From Lates calcarifer (lineage: Eukaryota > Chordata > Actinopteri > Centropomidae), in contig NC_066837.1 in NCBI RefSeq assembly GCF_001640805.2, positions 26,970,789 to 27,034,788 on the forward strand: a stretch of 64,000 nucleotides of DNA, in the 5' to 3' direction. Under the pieces are notes generated by a model that saw nothing but the letters and a program-made list of their open reading frames with translations, searched no databases and had not been told where the DNA came from. The first letter of the stretch is position 1. Each line of letters starts with the position of its first letter. Position numbers and translations under genes: made by a program. This document shows, piece by piece, positions 1 through 13,300 of the stretch.

Positions 1-962
1 GCCCTCAGAATCCAACATTTTTCTTTTTTCTGCAATTTCCCTGCTCAGCAGCATTAATACATACTGTAAGTGCTACTTATTTCACCCAACCTCGCAGTTC
101 AGTTTGGTAAGTGTCAGTTACAGAAGTATAAATGACAGTTTGATGTTAAGTTCTTTTCAGCTTCACAATATTACAGTGGTTACCTGTATTTTACACTGTT
201 ACTGTTGTGTTACAATTGATTGAACACACTTTGTACAGATACAGAACAGATAGTAGAGAGAGAACAGCCACAGCCAAAAATTCCTACACAGTATTAATAT
301 ATATGGATAATGAAATCTAGAACTCCACTTAGTGTTAAATGGGTTTCTGGACTTCATTCTCTACAGTATATTTACAGTAATACTAGTAATACTGCATGTT
401 CAATAAATATAACTAGAGGTGATTCTTATTCTACATAATTCCATTTCAGTTCTGACTATCAATTTCTTTTACTGCTGTTTATAAAACCTTTGAGGCAATG
501 GCCACTGCATACTGATGATGAGAATGTGTTACTGTTAAACAGCTTCGTTTGATAATGACCTGTTTACCAATGACAGTAAATCAGTGAATAAACATATGAA
601 TGTGATGACTGACACTGATGTTATGCTTTCGTGCTAGGGTACTGCAAATTAAAATTACGTGCTGTGAAAAGACACGTCTGCACTGCTTAACTAAAAATTA
701 AAATACATAAACAGAAATAATTCTTTAATTTATTTTAAATATGGAATCAATGTCATTTCCTATATTAATAATAAATAATCATTTATGTTTATCGCTCTCT
801 TATGTATATATGAGCTGTAACAGACACGTTCGGGGGCTTTCACCATCTGCCTGGAGAAACAGCACCAAACAATTAACTACTACACACAAATTACTTTGTC
901 TGCCACCGGCTTTAACATATGAATCCAAACCCATAGGTGTTAACGGTGCCTTGGTTACTCAC
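1..962 (-). other. Intron of anapc11 running off the left edge
   Basis: This AT-rich stretch lies downstream (minus strand) of the first coding exon of anapc11. I looked for the expected second exon, which encodes the remaining RING-H2 cysteines and histidines and the short C-terminal tail, and saw no such coding sequence on the minus strand. The next exon is probably beyond the left edge. I see no other gene here. Confidence 0.5.
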
Positions 963-1071
963 AGTCTGGACAGCAGCCATTGAAGGGCATCCTGCAGATC
1001 CCACAGTTTTCATCATTGGCCACCCACAGCCAGGAGGCCACTCCGTTCCACTGTCTAATCTTCACCTTCAT
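963..1071 (-). CDS. anapc11: anapc11, first coding exon (anaphase-promoting complex subunit 11), partial
   Basis: This is the RING-H2 subunit of the anaphase-promoting complex/cyclosome, which with the cullin-like Apc2 recruits the E2 and ubiquitinates mitotic regulators. On the minus strand the ATG at 1071-1069 opens a 36-codon exon that reads MKVKIRQWNGVASWLW, then VANDENCGICRMPFNGCCPD, nearly identical to the vertebrate Apc11 N-terminus. The first zinc-binding cysteines (CGIC, CC, PDC) are visible. The exon ends in phase 1 at a GT donor (gtgagtaa, 962-955), so the next codon would be completed to Cys. Upstream a CAG acceptor at 1087-1085 implies that a 13-nt leader piece (1072-1084) is spliced to a non-coding first exon. 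The full protein is about 84 aa, so more than half is missing from this window. It lies head-to-head with alyref, as in human 17q25. Confidence 0.9.
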
Positions 1072-1084
1072 CCTTCGAGTCTGA

Positions 1085-2640
1085 CTGGAGCAAAAAACAC
1101 TCAGTTACTCATTCCATCGTGAAGCAAAGCAGCTAACGTTAGCATGTAAGCTAAAGTTGACACATAACTTCTGGACTAGCTTTTCCACCGTCAAGCTCTT
1201 CACAGATGTTAGCTAACTTACAAGGCAGCGTCTAACGTCTCCTCCAAATATCCAACACGAGTTAACTTATGGTGCGTCTTTGCGAACTTGAAATCATTTT
1301 ATGTCAGATCGAATGTTAGTCAACGAAATGCTGCTACTGTTGCAACAAACGGGGTAAATCGTCTGACTTCTTCTTCGCCATTTGAAATTCCGGTCCTGCA
1401 GGCTGCTTGCTGGGAGGCGCAACGCTGCCCTCCTCAGTCAGTTTAGGTTACAGCCATATACAGTCTAAGTTTAAAGCGGTTGGAGTGCAAACGACTGAAC
1501 CTGTTTTTTTGTTTGTTTGTTTTTTAAATTTAAAGAATAGTTGTTGCTATCGTTAAAGTATATAATTTTCTTATTCAATTTAAAGAAGTCATTGACATTA
1601 ACTGCTACACTGCTGCAACACTGCTAGCTATAATTTACTTGTATGTAACTAATTTATTGTCATATGGTATGTTCTTAATTTGCTAATTAATTAGTTATTA
1701 GATAAGTGATTAGAAAGATTAGATTAATTTGATACAAGGGGGAAAAAATTCAATACCTCTATGGTGTAGTAGAAATTGAGGTATAGCCCATTGGCAACCT
1801 CAAAAATGTATTCAATTGTATAACATGGTTACTTTCTGAGTCTGGTGGAAGTATAATAATAATGATGATATGGCATAGACTGACAAATAGAGAAAAAATG
1901 ATAATAAAACAAAACATCACATTTCCATCACATTTGGAGGAAAAAAGGTTATTAAAATGATTCCCAAATACAACTACATCTGGCACTTGTCTTCTAAACT
2001 GATTTTTTCATTTCATAATATTTTGTAATCAGAATGTGTGTTTGTTTCTAGCAATTATATATTATACATCGACTAATAAACTACCAAATGTTTTCATTTT
2101 CAATATAGAATTCTTTGAAAGTGCAACCATTTTCACACAAACAAATTCAGAAGTAAAAAAAGACAACAAACAAACAAAGCTTGGTGCTTTATCTTCTCCC
2201 CATTCTGTTTGTTGTTGTTTTTCTTTTATTACACATATTTTAATTGTAGCCTGTTCTGTTTGGCATGTATAGTACTAATAGTTCAGTGGTCTTCACTTGT
2301 TTTATTATCATATCTTTATTGTGTTATCTTTATGTTTTATGCCACCTTGCTGCAAAAAACAGTAGAGATTTGAACTAAATTGAAGTAAATGAATTGAACC
2401 AAACTGAACTGAACATAACCGTATTTCCTTTTGTAAATATGACAGAGATTCAGGATGCACTTGTTTCATAGCTGCTGGTAAATAACAACTCAATCAGACA
2501 GCTAATTTATTTCAAACACATTATTTTCAGTTTATCTGCTCTCATCAACAATACTGTGTAGTAATTGTTTTGTCTTTTAGGCAATTCTAATTAAGAGTTG
2601 TTCTCTATGCATTGTTTAATAAAGTTTTCTGCGAAAAACG
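1085..2640. other. anapc11 leader intron, probable anapc11 promoter, and spacer to alyref
   Basis: The part around 1370-1445 is richer in G+C and CpG than its surroundings and probably holds the non-coding first exon or promoter of anapc11 on the minus strand. I could not fix its donor. From about 1500 to 2600 the sequence is AT-rich with no coding signal on either strand. Confidence 0.35.
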
Positions 2641-2642
2641 AG

Positions 2643-2805
2643 GAGGGGCGGGGCTACGAGTGACCGTCACTTCCGTATAATATTTATATAGTTTCCGCCA
2701 GTTCCAACACCGCGCTGCCGGAGAGATAAACAACTGTTCAACAGGTCCCCGACGCTGAAACTTCTTTGTTCGTTTTCTGCGTTTCTTAAAGGCTTAAATA
2801 CTACG
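2643..2805 (+). promoter_or_regulatory. alyref promoter and 5' leader
   Basis: A GC box (ggggcgggg, 2645-2653) is followed by a CRE-like tgaccgtca (2661-2669) that runs into an ETS-like cttccg, then a TATA-like tatttata (2681-2688). Transcription would begin roughly 2705-2720, leaving a leader of about 90 nt before the ATG. This mix of boxes suits a housekeeping gene. The start site is inferred. Confidence 0.5.
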
Positions 2806-4984
2806 ATGGCTGATAAGATGAATATGTCTCTGGACGACATTATCAAGCTGAACAAGAAAGGAGGCAGCGGCCGCGGAAGAGGATCGTCCGGGCCGGGTGG
2901 AAGTTCAGGTCGGGCCGGTGGATCATCGGGGCCGACGAGGAGTCGACAGAATAACTTCAACCGTGAGAGAAACAACAGATCCACACCGTATACCAGGGTA
3001 TGAAAGAGAAGCTTGAAATGGAGCTAAAAAGTAACGTGGTGAGATGCTGTAATGCGTTCCTTTGTCAGCCGTGGTTCCATGATAATGGACTTCTATAAAC
3101 GGCGTAGTTAAGTGAAAGATATTTGTTGTGCCCACCTGAATCTCTTCACGTGTCTTCACTGGGTGTTCTTCAGATGTTTCCTCCATCACCAGGTTTCACC
3201 TTTCTTGAGCAGCGCTGACTACAAACGGTTTTAAAATCGTGTCCCTGCGTGAGGCTTGGATGGATATTCCTATATCAAGATGGCTGCTGTGCGTGGTACT
3301 TTTGTTTTCAGTAGAAGTGGTCAGATGAGAAGAGTCGGCTACAGGCCACACGCCAGTGTGCCAGAATTACCCAGTGTGTTTTTTAATTTTAAACACTATC
3401 GATATATACCTCATCGATGTGTAGTGGAAGCAACTCTAAGCAGGATCTTGAATCTCAAAATGGCTACAGAGAGAATGTGCCACTTCCTCAGTCCTGTTGT
3501 TTTCTAAGGACTTAAACCGTTTTCATCGACTCCACCACCACCTCCATGATTTCATTTTTTCTGAAGAAAGGCAGATATCCCATGTCAGATGGACTCTTCC
3601 TGTGGAAAGCCTGAATGATGCCCCTGGCCTGGTTCCCACGCTGTATAGGGAGTAACTGCCATACTGGGTATACACAAAGTGGTTAGCTTACTAGGCTTAT
3701 ATCTGCTGGACTTATGATTGGTTCTTTGTATAGTCGTCTTAATCAAGACATCTTTAAAGAATTCAGACATGATATATTCTGTGCTTTTCTAAGAATTGCA
3801 CCCCTCACCCATGTTTGAATTTGTGGTCCAGTAACATTTCTGTAGTGATCTGAACATCAGTCCATCTCTTGTGGACTTTTGGCAGGACCCATAAAAGTCT
3901 GACGACTTGTATTGTTTTCTCCTGTTGCTCTTCGCAGCCAAGAGAGTTACCAGACAAATGGCAGCATGACATGTTTGAGGAGCATGTGAGTGGGCGCAGA
4001 GGACAAAGTGCAGGACCTGAAGGAAGTGTAGAAAATAGTGGCAAGCTGCTGGTTTCCAATCTGGACTTTGGCGTCTCTGACTCTGATATCAAGGTAATTT
4101 ACTAAACCCCTATTAATCCTTTGCTGGTCTCAGTGTTGTTGAGAACATGACTGACGTTGATATTTTTGTCTTCAGGAGCTGTTTGCAGAGTTTGGGGGGC
4201 TGAGGAAAGCATCTGTACACTATGACCGATCTGGTCGCAGTAAAGGAACAGCAGATGTTCACTTTGAAAATAAGGCAGATGCACTAAAAGCCATGAAGCA
4301 CTATAATGGTGTCCCACTTGATGGTGAGGATTCAGTTCCCATGCTGCAATGATATTGTCACACTTTAGGTACTTCTTCAAGTGATTCAAGTACACTCACA
4401 TTTAAACATTCATCATCTTAAAATATTTCAGGCCGCCCAATGAAAATCCAACAGGTGACATCAGAGGATGATGTGCAGAGTAGACAGTCCGCACAGAGGT
4501 AAGCTATGAAAAGGGGAACATGAATGCAGGAAGGATTTGGGGAAGACTGATGATTGTGAATCTTGAGAAAACTGCAGACAAACCTTACTGAACTTTAATA
4601 ACAGTCACAGTATATAAGTGGTGTAAATTAGCTTGATTTACTGCACATCCTCTTGCTCTTTTTGCAGTTCAAACAAAGGGTTTGACCGGAGCAGGCTCGG
4701 TCAGCCCAAATTTGAAAGGAGGGAACGGGGTGAACGGGGTGAACGGAGGCGAGGTGGTGGTGGCAGTGGAGGTTTCAGAGGTCGTGGAAGAGGTGGAAAC
4801 AGACCCCAACTTTCTGCAGAGGAGTTGGATGCCCAGTTGGATGCTTACAATGCCAAGGTATGTACTCAGACTAAATGATTTTAATTTTATACTTTGAGCA
4901 TATTGTGAACATTTATAGCCATTTATTGTATTGTAATAGTAATATTTTTTTCCATGTTTTTAGTTTCAGATGGACACCAGTTAG
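2806..4984 (+). CDS. alyref: alyref (Aly/REF mRNA export factor, THOC4)
   Basis: Nuclear adaptor of the TREX complex that binds UAP56/DDX39B and spliced mRNA and hands the mRNA to NXF1 for export. Coding exons: 2806-2997, 3938-4093, 4176-4323, 4432-4498, 4668-4857 and 4970-4984. All phases agree and give 255 aa (human about 257). The N-terminal UAP56-binding motif reads [18 protein letters not shown] and is followed by an RG/GS-rich arm. A single RRM spans about residues 83-160 with RNP2 LLVSNL and RNP1 KGTADVHF. A second RGG-rich arm (exon 5) leads to the C-terminal UAP56-binding helix [16 protein letters not shown] and ends MDTS. The last coding exon is only 15 nt. The ATG was chosen because it starts the conserved motif and lies just downstream of the promoter boxes. 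Neighbours anapc11 (divergent) and arhgdia (same strand) match the mammalian order. Confidence 0.95.
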
Positions 4985-6159
4985 AAGCACTCAGGGAGGA
5001 TGCTGCTTTGCTCCTTTTTTTAAAATTTTGGACATTAATGTAAAAAAAGTCCGGGTCAGGGTAATCTGATATGGTGGATTGGACTTTAGTACACCTATGT
5101 TTTGAAGCCATTTTATTGTATGGAACATTGTATTCTGCTGACTTATTTTTTTTATTACTGTTGCCATGTTTTCTGGGGCAGTTTTAAGTTGGATTTACAT
5201 GCATTTTTCTCTCAGGCAACCAGCTCCTGTTCTCTTTGTGTAGTTAATTAATTTGAATGTGCAACATGATTTTTTTCCCCTCTTTTCAATCATGTAAACC
5301 TGAATTAATGGTTTAACGGGCTGTTTAATGTACTGATAAAATGTTAAATGATAATGTACATCAGTTCATTTACTTGATACTGTATACTTGACATGATGAA
5401 CGTGTTTCAAATGGTTTTGTACATAAATACATTGAATCATCTTTCTGGTGTTTATTTACTGTTATTGACAGTGACATTGTCTGCCTTAAAATGGTTTGAA
5501 ACCAAATGTGACCAGATTATAACAGTATTTTGCTATTATTCTCTATCTCTTTATATAGTCTGTCACTCAGGCCTGCTTTAAATATTCTGATGTCTTAAGC
5601 TTTGACAAATTGTGCTTCAATTTGAAGTGAGATTATTTTGCTGCAAGGTGTCCATAAGTGACAATTAATGATATAACTTAATATAATAATGCTAAAAGTG
5701 TGGCACAAGTAGAGAAAAGCGAAGCAATGAAAGGTCCACTTGAGATGTCCATATATCAGCTGCACAGCTGTATCTGTCTTAACCCCTTACACAGACATGC
5801 CACATCAAGTATGGCTGTATAGCTTTTCATGTGCTAATGGAGAATTCTGTTTCTTTCAAAACTTACCTGGTCTCATTTTGAAATTCATCAGTTTGTTGAA
5901 CAAATGCCTGACCACTAGTCAGACATTACACAACTTTATTTTGGATATTTGTATTCTGGTGACCTAATTTGGTCAAATGTTAGTGACAACAAGTGATTGA
6001 GAACAAAAACAGCTAAGTGTTTACCCCTCGCATGTTACAACACTGTAGTCCCCTGCCCTCTGTTTCTTTTCATAGAGTGAGAGTAGAGTTTGAATTATAG
6101 AATATATCTCTGTAAACTATGAGTTTTTACAAAAAAATTAAAACAGTATTGATTTTTGC
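4985..6159 (+). other. alyref 3' UTR and spacer to arhgdia
   Basis: AT-rich sequence after the alyref stop. The proximal part is the 3' UTR, but I saw no clean AATAAA to fix its end. No other gene or clear repeat is visible before the CpG-rich patch that begins at about 6160. Confidence 0.45.
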
Positions 6160-6347
6160 TGGCGCGCGCCACCGCACTGTGCGTCACATACGCGCAGCGT
6201 GCGCGGACCTGTTTCCGGGAAACGTGTTGCGCGGGCAGCGCACGGGGCGGCGCCGATCCCTTGTTCGCCATACTTGCACAGGAGCGCAGGGCAACGAACG
6301 CACTTACTGCAAAGGCACCTGAAATCACTACTGCATTAAACATTAAG
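6160..6347 (+). promoter_or_regulatory. CpG-rich promoter and non-coding first exon of arhgdia
   Basis: A sharp CpG-rich island (many GCGC, CGCG and GGCGCC words) interrupts AT-rich DNA and ends at a strong donor (attaag|gtaagt, intron from 6348). No ATG in this stretch opens a conserved protein, so I read it as core promoter plus 5' UTR exon. It is spliced to the exon with the arhgdia ATG at 10364. The exact start site is unknown. Confidence 0.6.
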
Positions 6348-6760
6348 GTAAGTCCCCTCAAATTCATGGGCACGTATTAGCACCATTTCTAGAGTAATCC
6401 TAACCGGCGCACGTCCCTGGAACCGTTTTGATGTCACTCCTTGTCTCTGTCAGATGATGATAACTTGTCATGCTAATGTTAGCCGCCGGCTCTGGTTAGC
6501 TTGGTTGAATTGTTCCAGTGAGCCAGCTAGCCACTTGTCTCTCTCCTCAGTCCCACCCTGAATGAGAGGGTCGGCGCCAAGAAAAGTTCAGCCTCATTGT
6601 TCAGTATAAATCCATTTATAATCACTCAGACAAGCCAACTTTTGCAGCTAACATTGCGCTGCCGCTAGCCTGGCGTGCTGTCAAAAGCAGTAGGTTTTCT
6701 GAAAAGATGCCAGACTCCAATGATAGCATTAGCTAGCCCCCACAGTCATGACTGTAAGTT

Positions 6761-6792
<32 letters not shown>

Positions 6793-9700
6793 CGCCATGG
6801 TAGTTGCGGTTATCCTATTGACATCAATCCTGACTTGACACAGTTGTGAACATCGTGTAATTCAATAATATTTCCAAGAGGTCATATTCATGTCATCACA
6901 ACTTATTTCTTTATAGGAAACACTGGATTTTTAGTTGCACTGGTTTCTGGGTGCTGTGATTTGTAAAATTGCTGTGCCAAAAAAAAGTTAAGTTAGGCAA
7001 TTATCATAATGGCAAAATAGGACATTTCCTTAGTGACATTTGTTTACATATGTTCCATATAATTCTGTGATCTTTACAGTTATTCATGAAAGAGACTGGG
7101 CAGACATTGCTGTTGCCCTGCAGTTTGTTATTGTTTAACACTAAAATAGTTTTACTCAGAAGAAACCCAGACAGACAGAAGAGGTAAACTTCAGTGAAAC
7201 TTTGAGTCAGCCAGTCCCCGGTATCCTGTGCACTGTCTATGTGAATTTGAACTTTCTAGCCTCCTGTCATGTTCAGTGAGCATTTTAATGGCTAAAGGCT
7301 GCTTCCTCCCTTCCAGCTGGGTGGGGTGGGCCTGTCACATTGGATTCCAATGCAGTTGTGAAATATCTCAGTGTTGATGTTTTGTGTGACAGCGCTTGAT
7401 GAGGCCTCTGATATTACTTTTGGTCAACTTCTTCTTAAGTCTTGTCCCTTTGAACATTTTAGCTGTAGAAACAAAGCATGCATGACCAGGTACAACGGGA
7501 TGACCAAGAGGGGCATGTTTGAAAAAGGAATGTCAAAGAAAACATAATAAATCATAAACATCTCTCATTAAGAGTGATGGCCTGCTACTGCATACATGTA
7601 TAGTAGATGTATAGCCCTTTCCACCTAAAGAGAAGGGAAGAGGAACTCCTTGATTTTTCACCACAGTGACAGAAGGTTTAGTGCCAGTAGTTACATAATG
7701 CATTCTCTCTGAAGCCCCCTCCCCCACCAGCAGTTCTCCTGTCATTACAAACAGCCTTGATCCAAATTTTGGCCCTTGCGGATATATCAAATTTAGTTAT
7801 GCAAAACAGTGGAGTGCATTTTGAGATCAAAGGAATGCTCAATAAAGGAGCCTGGGCTTCTTTGCTGCAGTGTTTTGTCATATGACCCATCTTCCACTGG
7901 ATCTACACAGTCATTCCATACAGGGTGAATGATCTTTGAAGTCACATTCTTATCAAAAAGATACTAAGGAACTTGCCTTATATAAAACTATATTAACAAT
8001 TTTTTTTCAGAAAAGTGTATTGTAGATTATCATTTAAAGGGAGATTTGATCATAGATAAATTTGATCATAGATTTCCAAGCCCTTAATTAATCATATGTA
8101 AATGGTTCCTTCAGGTATGTGTGTACAGTGGTGGAAGGGGAAATTTTGAGCAGGTCTTTGGACCCTGCTCAGGCACGTTTATGACTATAGACTACAGCTA
8201 CTCAGTCAGCAGAGTTCGCACCTGTACTGCTTACAGACATTCCTCTGCTGCTAGTCGGCTGCTAGTTTGGGCAGGTGAGAGAAGAGACCCAGGGAAAATT
8301 ATGCTCACTGACTCTCCCTGCAAACCAGGTGGGAGATGTTAACAGTATTATGGTTGTTGACTGTGGGTATTCATTATAGCATTAGTCTCCTCATTCCAAT
8401 TTTGCAAAATGTCAGTAATGGAAATTTTATTTTAGATATCCAGTTAGCTATGCAGCTCTGTTATCATGTGATTCTCAGTCACTTTACCACAATTTACTTA
8501 GCAGTGTGTTTGAGGGTGGCTGCAGAAAGCATTTAAAACCTCAGTAGTTGATGTCATTGTGTAATGTAAACTGACATGTCAAATAGGTATTATTGGCTAT
8601 AGCATTATCAGTGTGTTGGACGATTAGATGAAGGTTGGATTAGCTCACAGCCGTGTTGTTAATGCCAAATGTATGTCTGCAACTAATAACTATTTCCTTG
8701 ATTAGTCAGGTAACTTTTTCCATAAAATGTCAGAAAATAGTAAAAAACTGCTCATCACAATTTATTGAAGTCCTGTGTGATCCAATATCTTGTTTTGTCT
8801 GAGCGACCGTCCAAAACAACAAAGGATACTAAGTCTACAGTTATATAAAAATAGAGAAAAGCATCACATTCTTACATTTGAGAAACTGTAACAATTGATT
8901 TTTTGTTGTTTTTGTTTAAAAATGACTGGCAGTTTATCAGTTAGCAAAACAGATACAGATTTGTTTTATATTGATTAACTTATCAATTAATTGATTAATG
9001 GGTTGGGGTGAGTGGCTTCTGGTGCATGTGGTCTCTGCAAGTCTTACACAGATCTTCATTGCCATTTGTCTCAGACCAGCGGAATAGCTGCATATTTAGC
9101 ACTACAGGGAAGGATCAGACTTATTGCAAATGCCCAGAGAGAGTTTAAATCCTTGATTCATTCTGCTGCTTTTTACTCTGCGAATTAGTATTGTAAAAAA
9201 AATCATCCTTGAGGTTTTTCCTGGAGTAGCACAGCTCAAAAATGTTGCCATAATTATTTACAGTATTAAAACTGTTGCACTTGAGAGGCTGCAGGAGAAT
9301 GTAACTCTAAGGAATGGACACAAAATGATTGAGATGTGTACACTGCTTTGCTTGAGCCACAACCAGGGATTCAGGGGCCTGGTGTGCCTGTTTAGTGCTG
9401 GGTGTGGGATGGCCTTAGTGTGAATCGTAATTCTTTTGGCATAAACAGTGCTCTTCCTGCTTTTGTTATTCATTATGTTTCTGCAGAGGAATTTTTTCCA
9501 ATACTAACTTCCTTAGCAAGAGATGACCCTACCACAGGGAAATACAGAGTCTACAACCATGCTTATTTGCTGTCAAAATTCATTTTAACTTTCAGATAAT
9601 ATTTCTTTTGAGTCTTCCTTTCCTGATGTTGAATGTATGACTTCCTTATCCAGGGTTTTATGTGCAGAGAAATAATCTTAAAATAGAAATACTCTTCATT

Positions 9701-10363
9701 AGTTTTAAACAATGTGATGTGACTTTATTGCAGGGAAGGAGCAGTAGCCTTCCTATAAGGTAATGACAGTAAAACACCCTTCTTTTTTTCTTTAAAAAAA
9801 TCCCTGTGGGCTTATTTTTCTCATGCCATAGGAAAACAGTGCTTTTCCTCTGACCTAAATAATGTCTGGACCTGTGATGTGAAGACCCCCCCACCCACCC
9901 ACAGGGGTAGGCTTTGTATCATGTGATGCATGACGCCTCATTCATGACTCTCCTGGTGGTGATGTTATTTCAGAGAAATGTGTTCAGATGATATCACATA
10001 GCAGAGTTAGGTCATCCACAAACAGCGTAAAGAGAAATACTGCTGTTCCTGCTGCCGCTTCATCAGCACCACCTCACAGAGCAGCTACTGATCCAGTAGG
10101 CTGCACGCTTTCCATCAGCATTCCCCTCTGGCATTGTTGTTGTGGTCATCTGTTTATCCAGTGATTTACAACCTTTCCCCCAAGAGGTGAGTGTCTATAG
10201 GGAATGCAAGAAGAATTTGCTGCATACTGAGCATTTAAAAATCGCTGTTTGTCTTAATTTTTCTTCCACTATTTTTTTCCTCAACTCTACATGCTATATT
10301 TTCCTCCCCATATGCCATTACTGCGTAACGTTCTTCCTCCCCCTTCACCCAATCTGTCTCCAG
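6348..10363 (+). other. arhgdia intron 1 (about 4 kb)
   Basis: Intron between the CpG-rich leader exon and the first coding exon. It holds a long T-run (6762-6792) and otherwise AT-rich sequence without a supported gene. A short G+C-richer segment at about 10020-10190 ending in a donor-like aagag|gtgagt could be an alternative leader exon, but nothing else supports it. Confidence 0.5.
6762..6792 (+). repeat. Poly(T) tract, 31 nt
   Basis: Uninterrupted run of 31 T residues in arhgdia intron 1. It may be the A-tail of an old minus-strand retroposon, but no recognisable body lies next to it. Confidence 0.8.
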
Positions 10364-10365
10364 AC

Positions 10366-13300
10366 ATGGCTGAGGATGAGGTGACTCCGGAGCAGCTAGC
10401 AGCCATTGCCGCCGAAAATGAGGAGCCAGAGCCGGTGAACTACAAGCCACCAGCCCAAAAGACGGTGAAAGAGATCCATGAGCTGGATAAGGACGATGAG
10501 AGCCTACGCAAATATAAGGAAGCCCTGCTTGGCTCTGGGGTCACTGAGTCCGGTAATGCAGTGTGCGTGTGAATGTGTGTATGAGACAGAGAGAGACTTA
10601 CTTTAAGTGGCATAGGTGCATGGATTCAAATTCATCTTTCTGTACAACCCATTCTCTGCTTGGCTAACAAGTTGGGAAGCCTTATGAAGTGGCATACATT
10701 GGACTTTGACATATCAACTGCATTTAATGTGCTGTATAATCTCATAAATCAGAGTGTGACTGACTGATTTGGGGAAAATCAAATTGCAGTTTTTTGGACT
10801 CTTGCGCTTTAATTGCAAATTACATTTTCTGTAGATTAAGCTGCAGGCTTGTATTTGTGATAGGCATGGTGTTAATTTAGAAACACAGGTACAAAGTGTA
10901 TTCACAATTGTTTGAACATGAACATGAATTAGATAAAATAAAACATGTGGCACGTTCTTTTTTTCCCAGTGAGTCAGTTTAAGGAAAGTCAACTTGTAAA
11001 TAAATCAGTTTACCAGAAAGATATCAGTTTAGCTCACAATAACTATTACAGTAGTCTTCTTCTTTATATTAGTCATTAATATTCAAAATGATTCCATTCA
11101 TTATTATATTGATACTTGATAATGATTGGTACTTGAGACTAAATAAGTTAAAAGGGTACTCCACTGATTTAGTGCTGCACTCCTAACATTGTTGGACTCA
11201 TTGGACACTAATAAAAAAATAAAAAGAAAAGAATCAAAAACAATGCAGAAGAAGCAGAGATATATGTTCTTCCACAATACCAGCTTTCACCAAATGTAAA
11301 TGCAGACATTGGAAAGAAGAGAGCACATGAAGCAGACAACAGCCAAGATTTTCCAAATTCTAAGAAAATTAGTGTTAATTAGCTGAGTAAGTCTGCTGGA
11401 GATGGTAGGCGTTATAGTTTGGCAAAATCAGTGGAAACCATTTTAACCTCTCACCCCTACAGCTTGTTAACACACTGTTAATAATGTAAGCACAGCTCTT
11501 GTGATTTGCAAATTGCACTCACACTGTGTCTTTGATAGAAAAACAATAAATCATTCAGGCCTAAATATGTTTTTTGTGTGAAGATGCATCCGTGTAGAAT
11601 GAAGATCTACATACATTCATAGTAATCCGTGACTAAGGAATTCTCTAGTATGTTGAACCCCTGATAATCAGTATTCCATTGCACAGTGAAGATAAAAAGG
11701 TTACTTCAGTGGGACAGAGACTAAACTGAAGTCTAATTAATGCAGAGGCTGTTCCAACTACAGCACAGTTGTTCCGATTTCAGCTCTCCTGAGCCCTTAC
11801 ACTTGGACAGCTGCTAGTTTCAGGACACACATCATGTGCAGCCTGGTCTATATTGTCTCCATACGTCCACCACAAATACCTCTACATTTATTGTAGCGTC
11901 TTTAATATTGAGTACATTAAAATGTACTCATTATTAAAGACAGTTATCTAAACTAATGCTAGCACCCTGCACAAATCTACATGGTATCAACATACAGTGT
12001 CTAAAACCTCTTGCCTGGGAAAGTATGTTCGAGAACATCTTGGTTGTCTGTATTAAACAATCTTCTTTGATCCTGTTTCAGATCCCAGTGTTCCCAATGT
12101 TCAGGTGACTCAGATGTCTTTGATCTGTGAAAGCGCCCCTAACCCCCTGGTCCTCGACCTGCAAGGTGAGTTCCTGTTTGAGCTGCTGAATGCAGCAGAG
12201 ATAAAGTTTTACTTCTTTGTTTGAAAAAAGGCAACTTGTCAGCAGTATGAATGCCCTCAGATCATTTTGACAGATCGTGGATGTCATACATCAAAATAAA
12301 AGAGATCATTAAGCTTTAGATGGACAATTTGTAGTTATAGTAGGCACAACAATGTTTTTGTCCTGGTCTTTCTTTTTTCTTCTACTCACTGTTTTAATTT
12401 ATATTTGCCCCAGTCAAATACAGTATCACTATGGACATCAGCACTGACCCTGCTCTTTTTTTGGTTTTCATCCAGCACTACTTAAAGATCATTCTATAAA
12501 GGTTTGAATCTGTCTGGAGCATGCTGTAAATAACATGATCCACTGATGGACTGCAGAGGTATAGAGGAGGTTCTTTTTTCTGTTTGACTGATGGCTGTGA
12601 AAATGTACATCTGATATTCCCAGAGATGATCTAGCAGTTAAGACCCCAGCTGGCCTAGATTTGATTCCATCCAGAACATTCTGCCCTGTGTCTCTCTTCC
12701 CCTCCTTCACTCCTGATTCCCCCACTTTCTCAGCTAAAAATAATGACTGCCTGCTCAATAAATACAATTTAAACTAAAAGCAAAATTCAAGCAAAAAGTC
12801 CTAAATATCCCATAGTGATGGTAATATTCAGCTGTGAAACTATCTATACTAACAAAAAACCATAATAACACCATTGTAATGTTTGTAAGATACTGTAGTG
12901 TTGTGATGATGGAACTGATGTTGGACAGGAGACCTTCAGAGGTGAAAGTTTGTAAACACGTTCTCGAAGCAGTAATGATCTGCTGGTTTTTTGCTGCCTC
13001 AGTGCACAGACTTGTCTTAAACAAGTTTGGAAGTTATCTGCAGCACATAACTGATATGTAAACATCAGCAGCATTAAAAAAACATCACCCAAGTGCTAAT
13101 ATTGATGTGAGCATTACAATCTGAATGAGGACTGTAACACAAGTTGTAGCAGTTGTGAGGCTTCTGTTTGTTTAGTAGTGAAACCTCTACCCAGATAGTT
13201 CCTTGCCTGTCAGAAAATAGTGCCTCAGGAGCAGGGCCTTATTTTGGGGGGATGAAACTAAAACTGGAACTAGGTTCCTGCAGTCGAAATGCAGATAAAG

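Noticed and set aside
2667..2984. Minus-strand open frame of 105 codons over alyref exon 1
   Set aside because: It is the antisense shadow of the G/C-rich RG/GS arm of alyref; Pro-rich, without family resemblance or splice logic.
6095..6380. Overlapping open frames on both strands in the CpG island at 6.1-6.4 kb
   Set aside because: CpG-rich sequence lacks stop codons by composition. A strong donor at 6348 and the arhgdia exon downstream make it a non-coding leader.
10020..10190. Possible alternative first exon of arhgdia
   Set aside because: Only a donor-like sequence and slightly higher G+C support it; there is no promoter signal or conserved reading frame.
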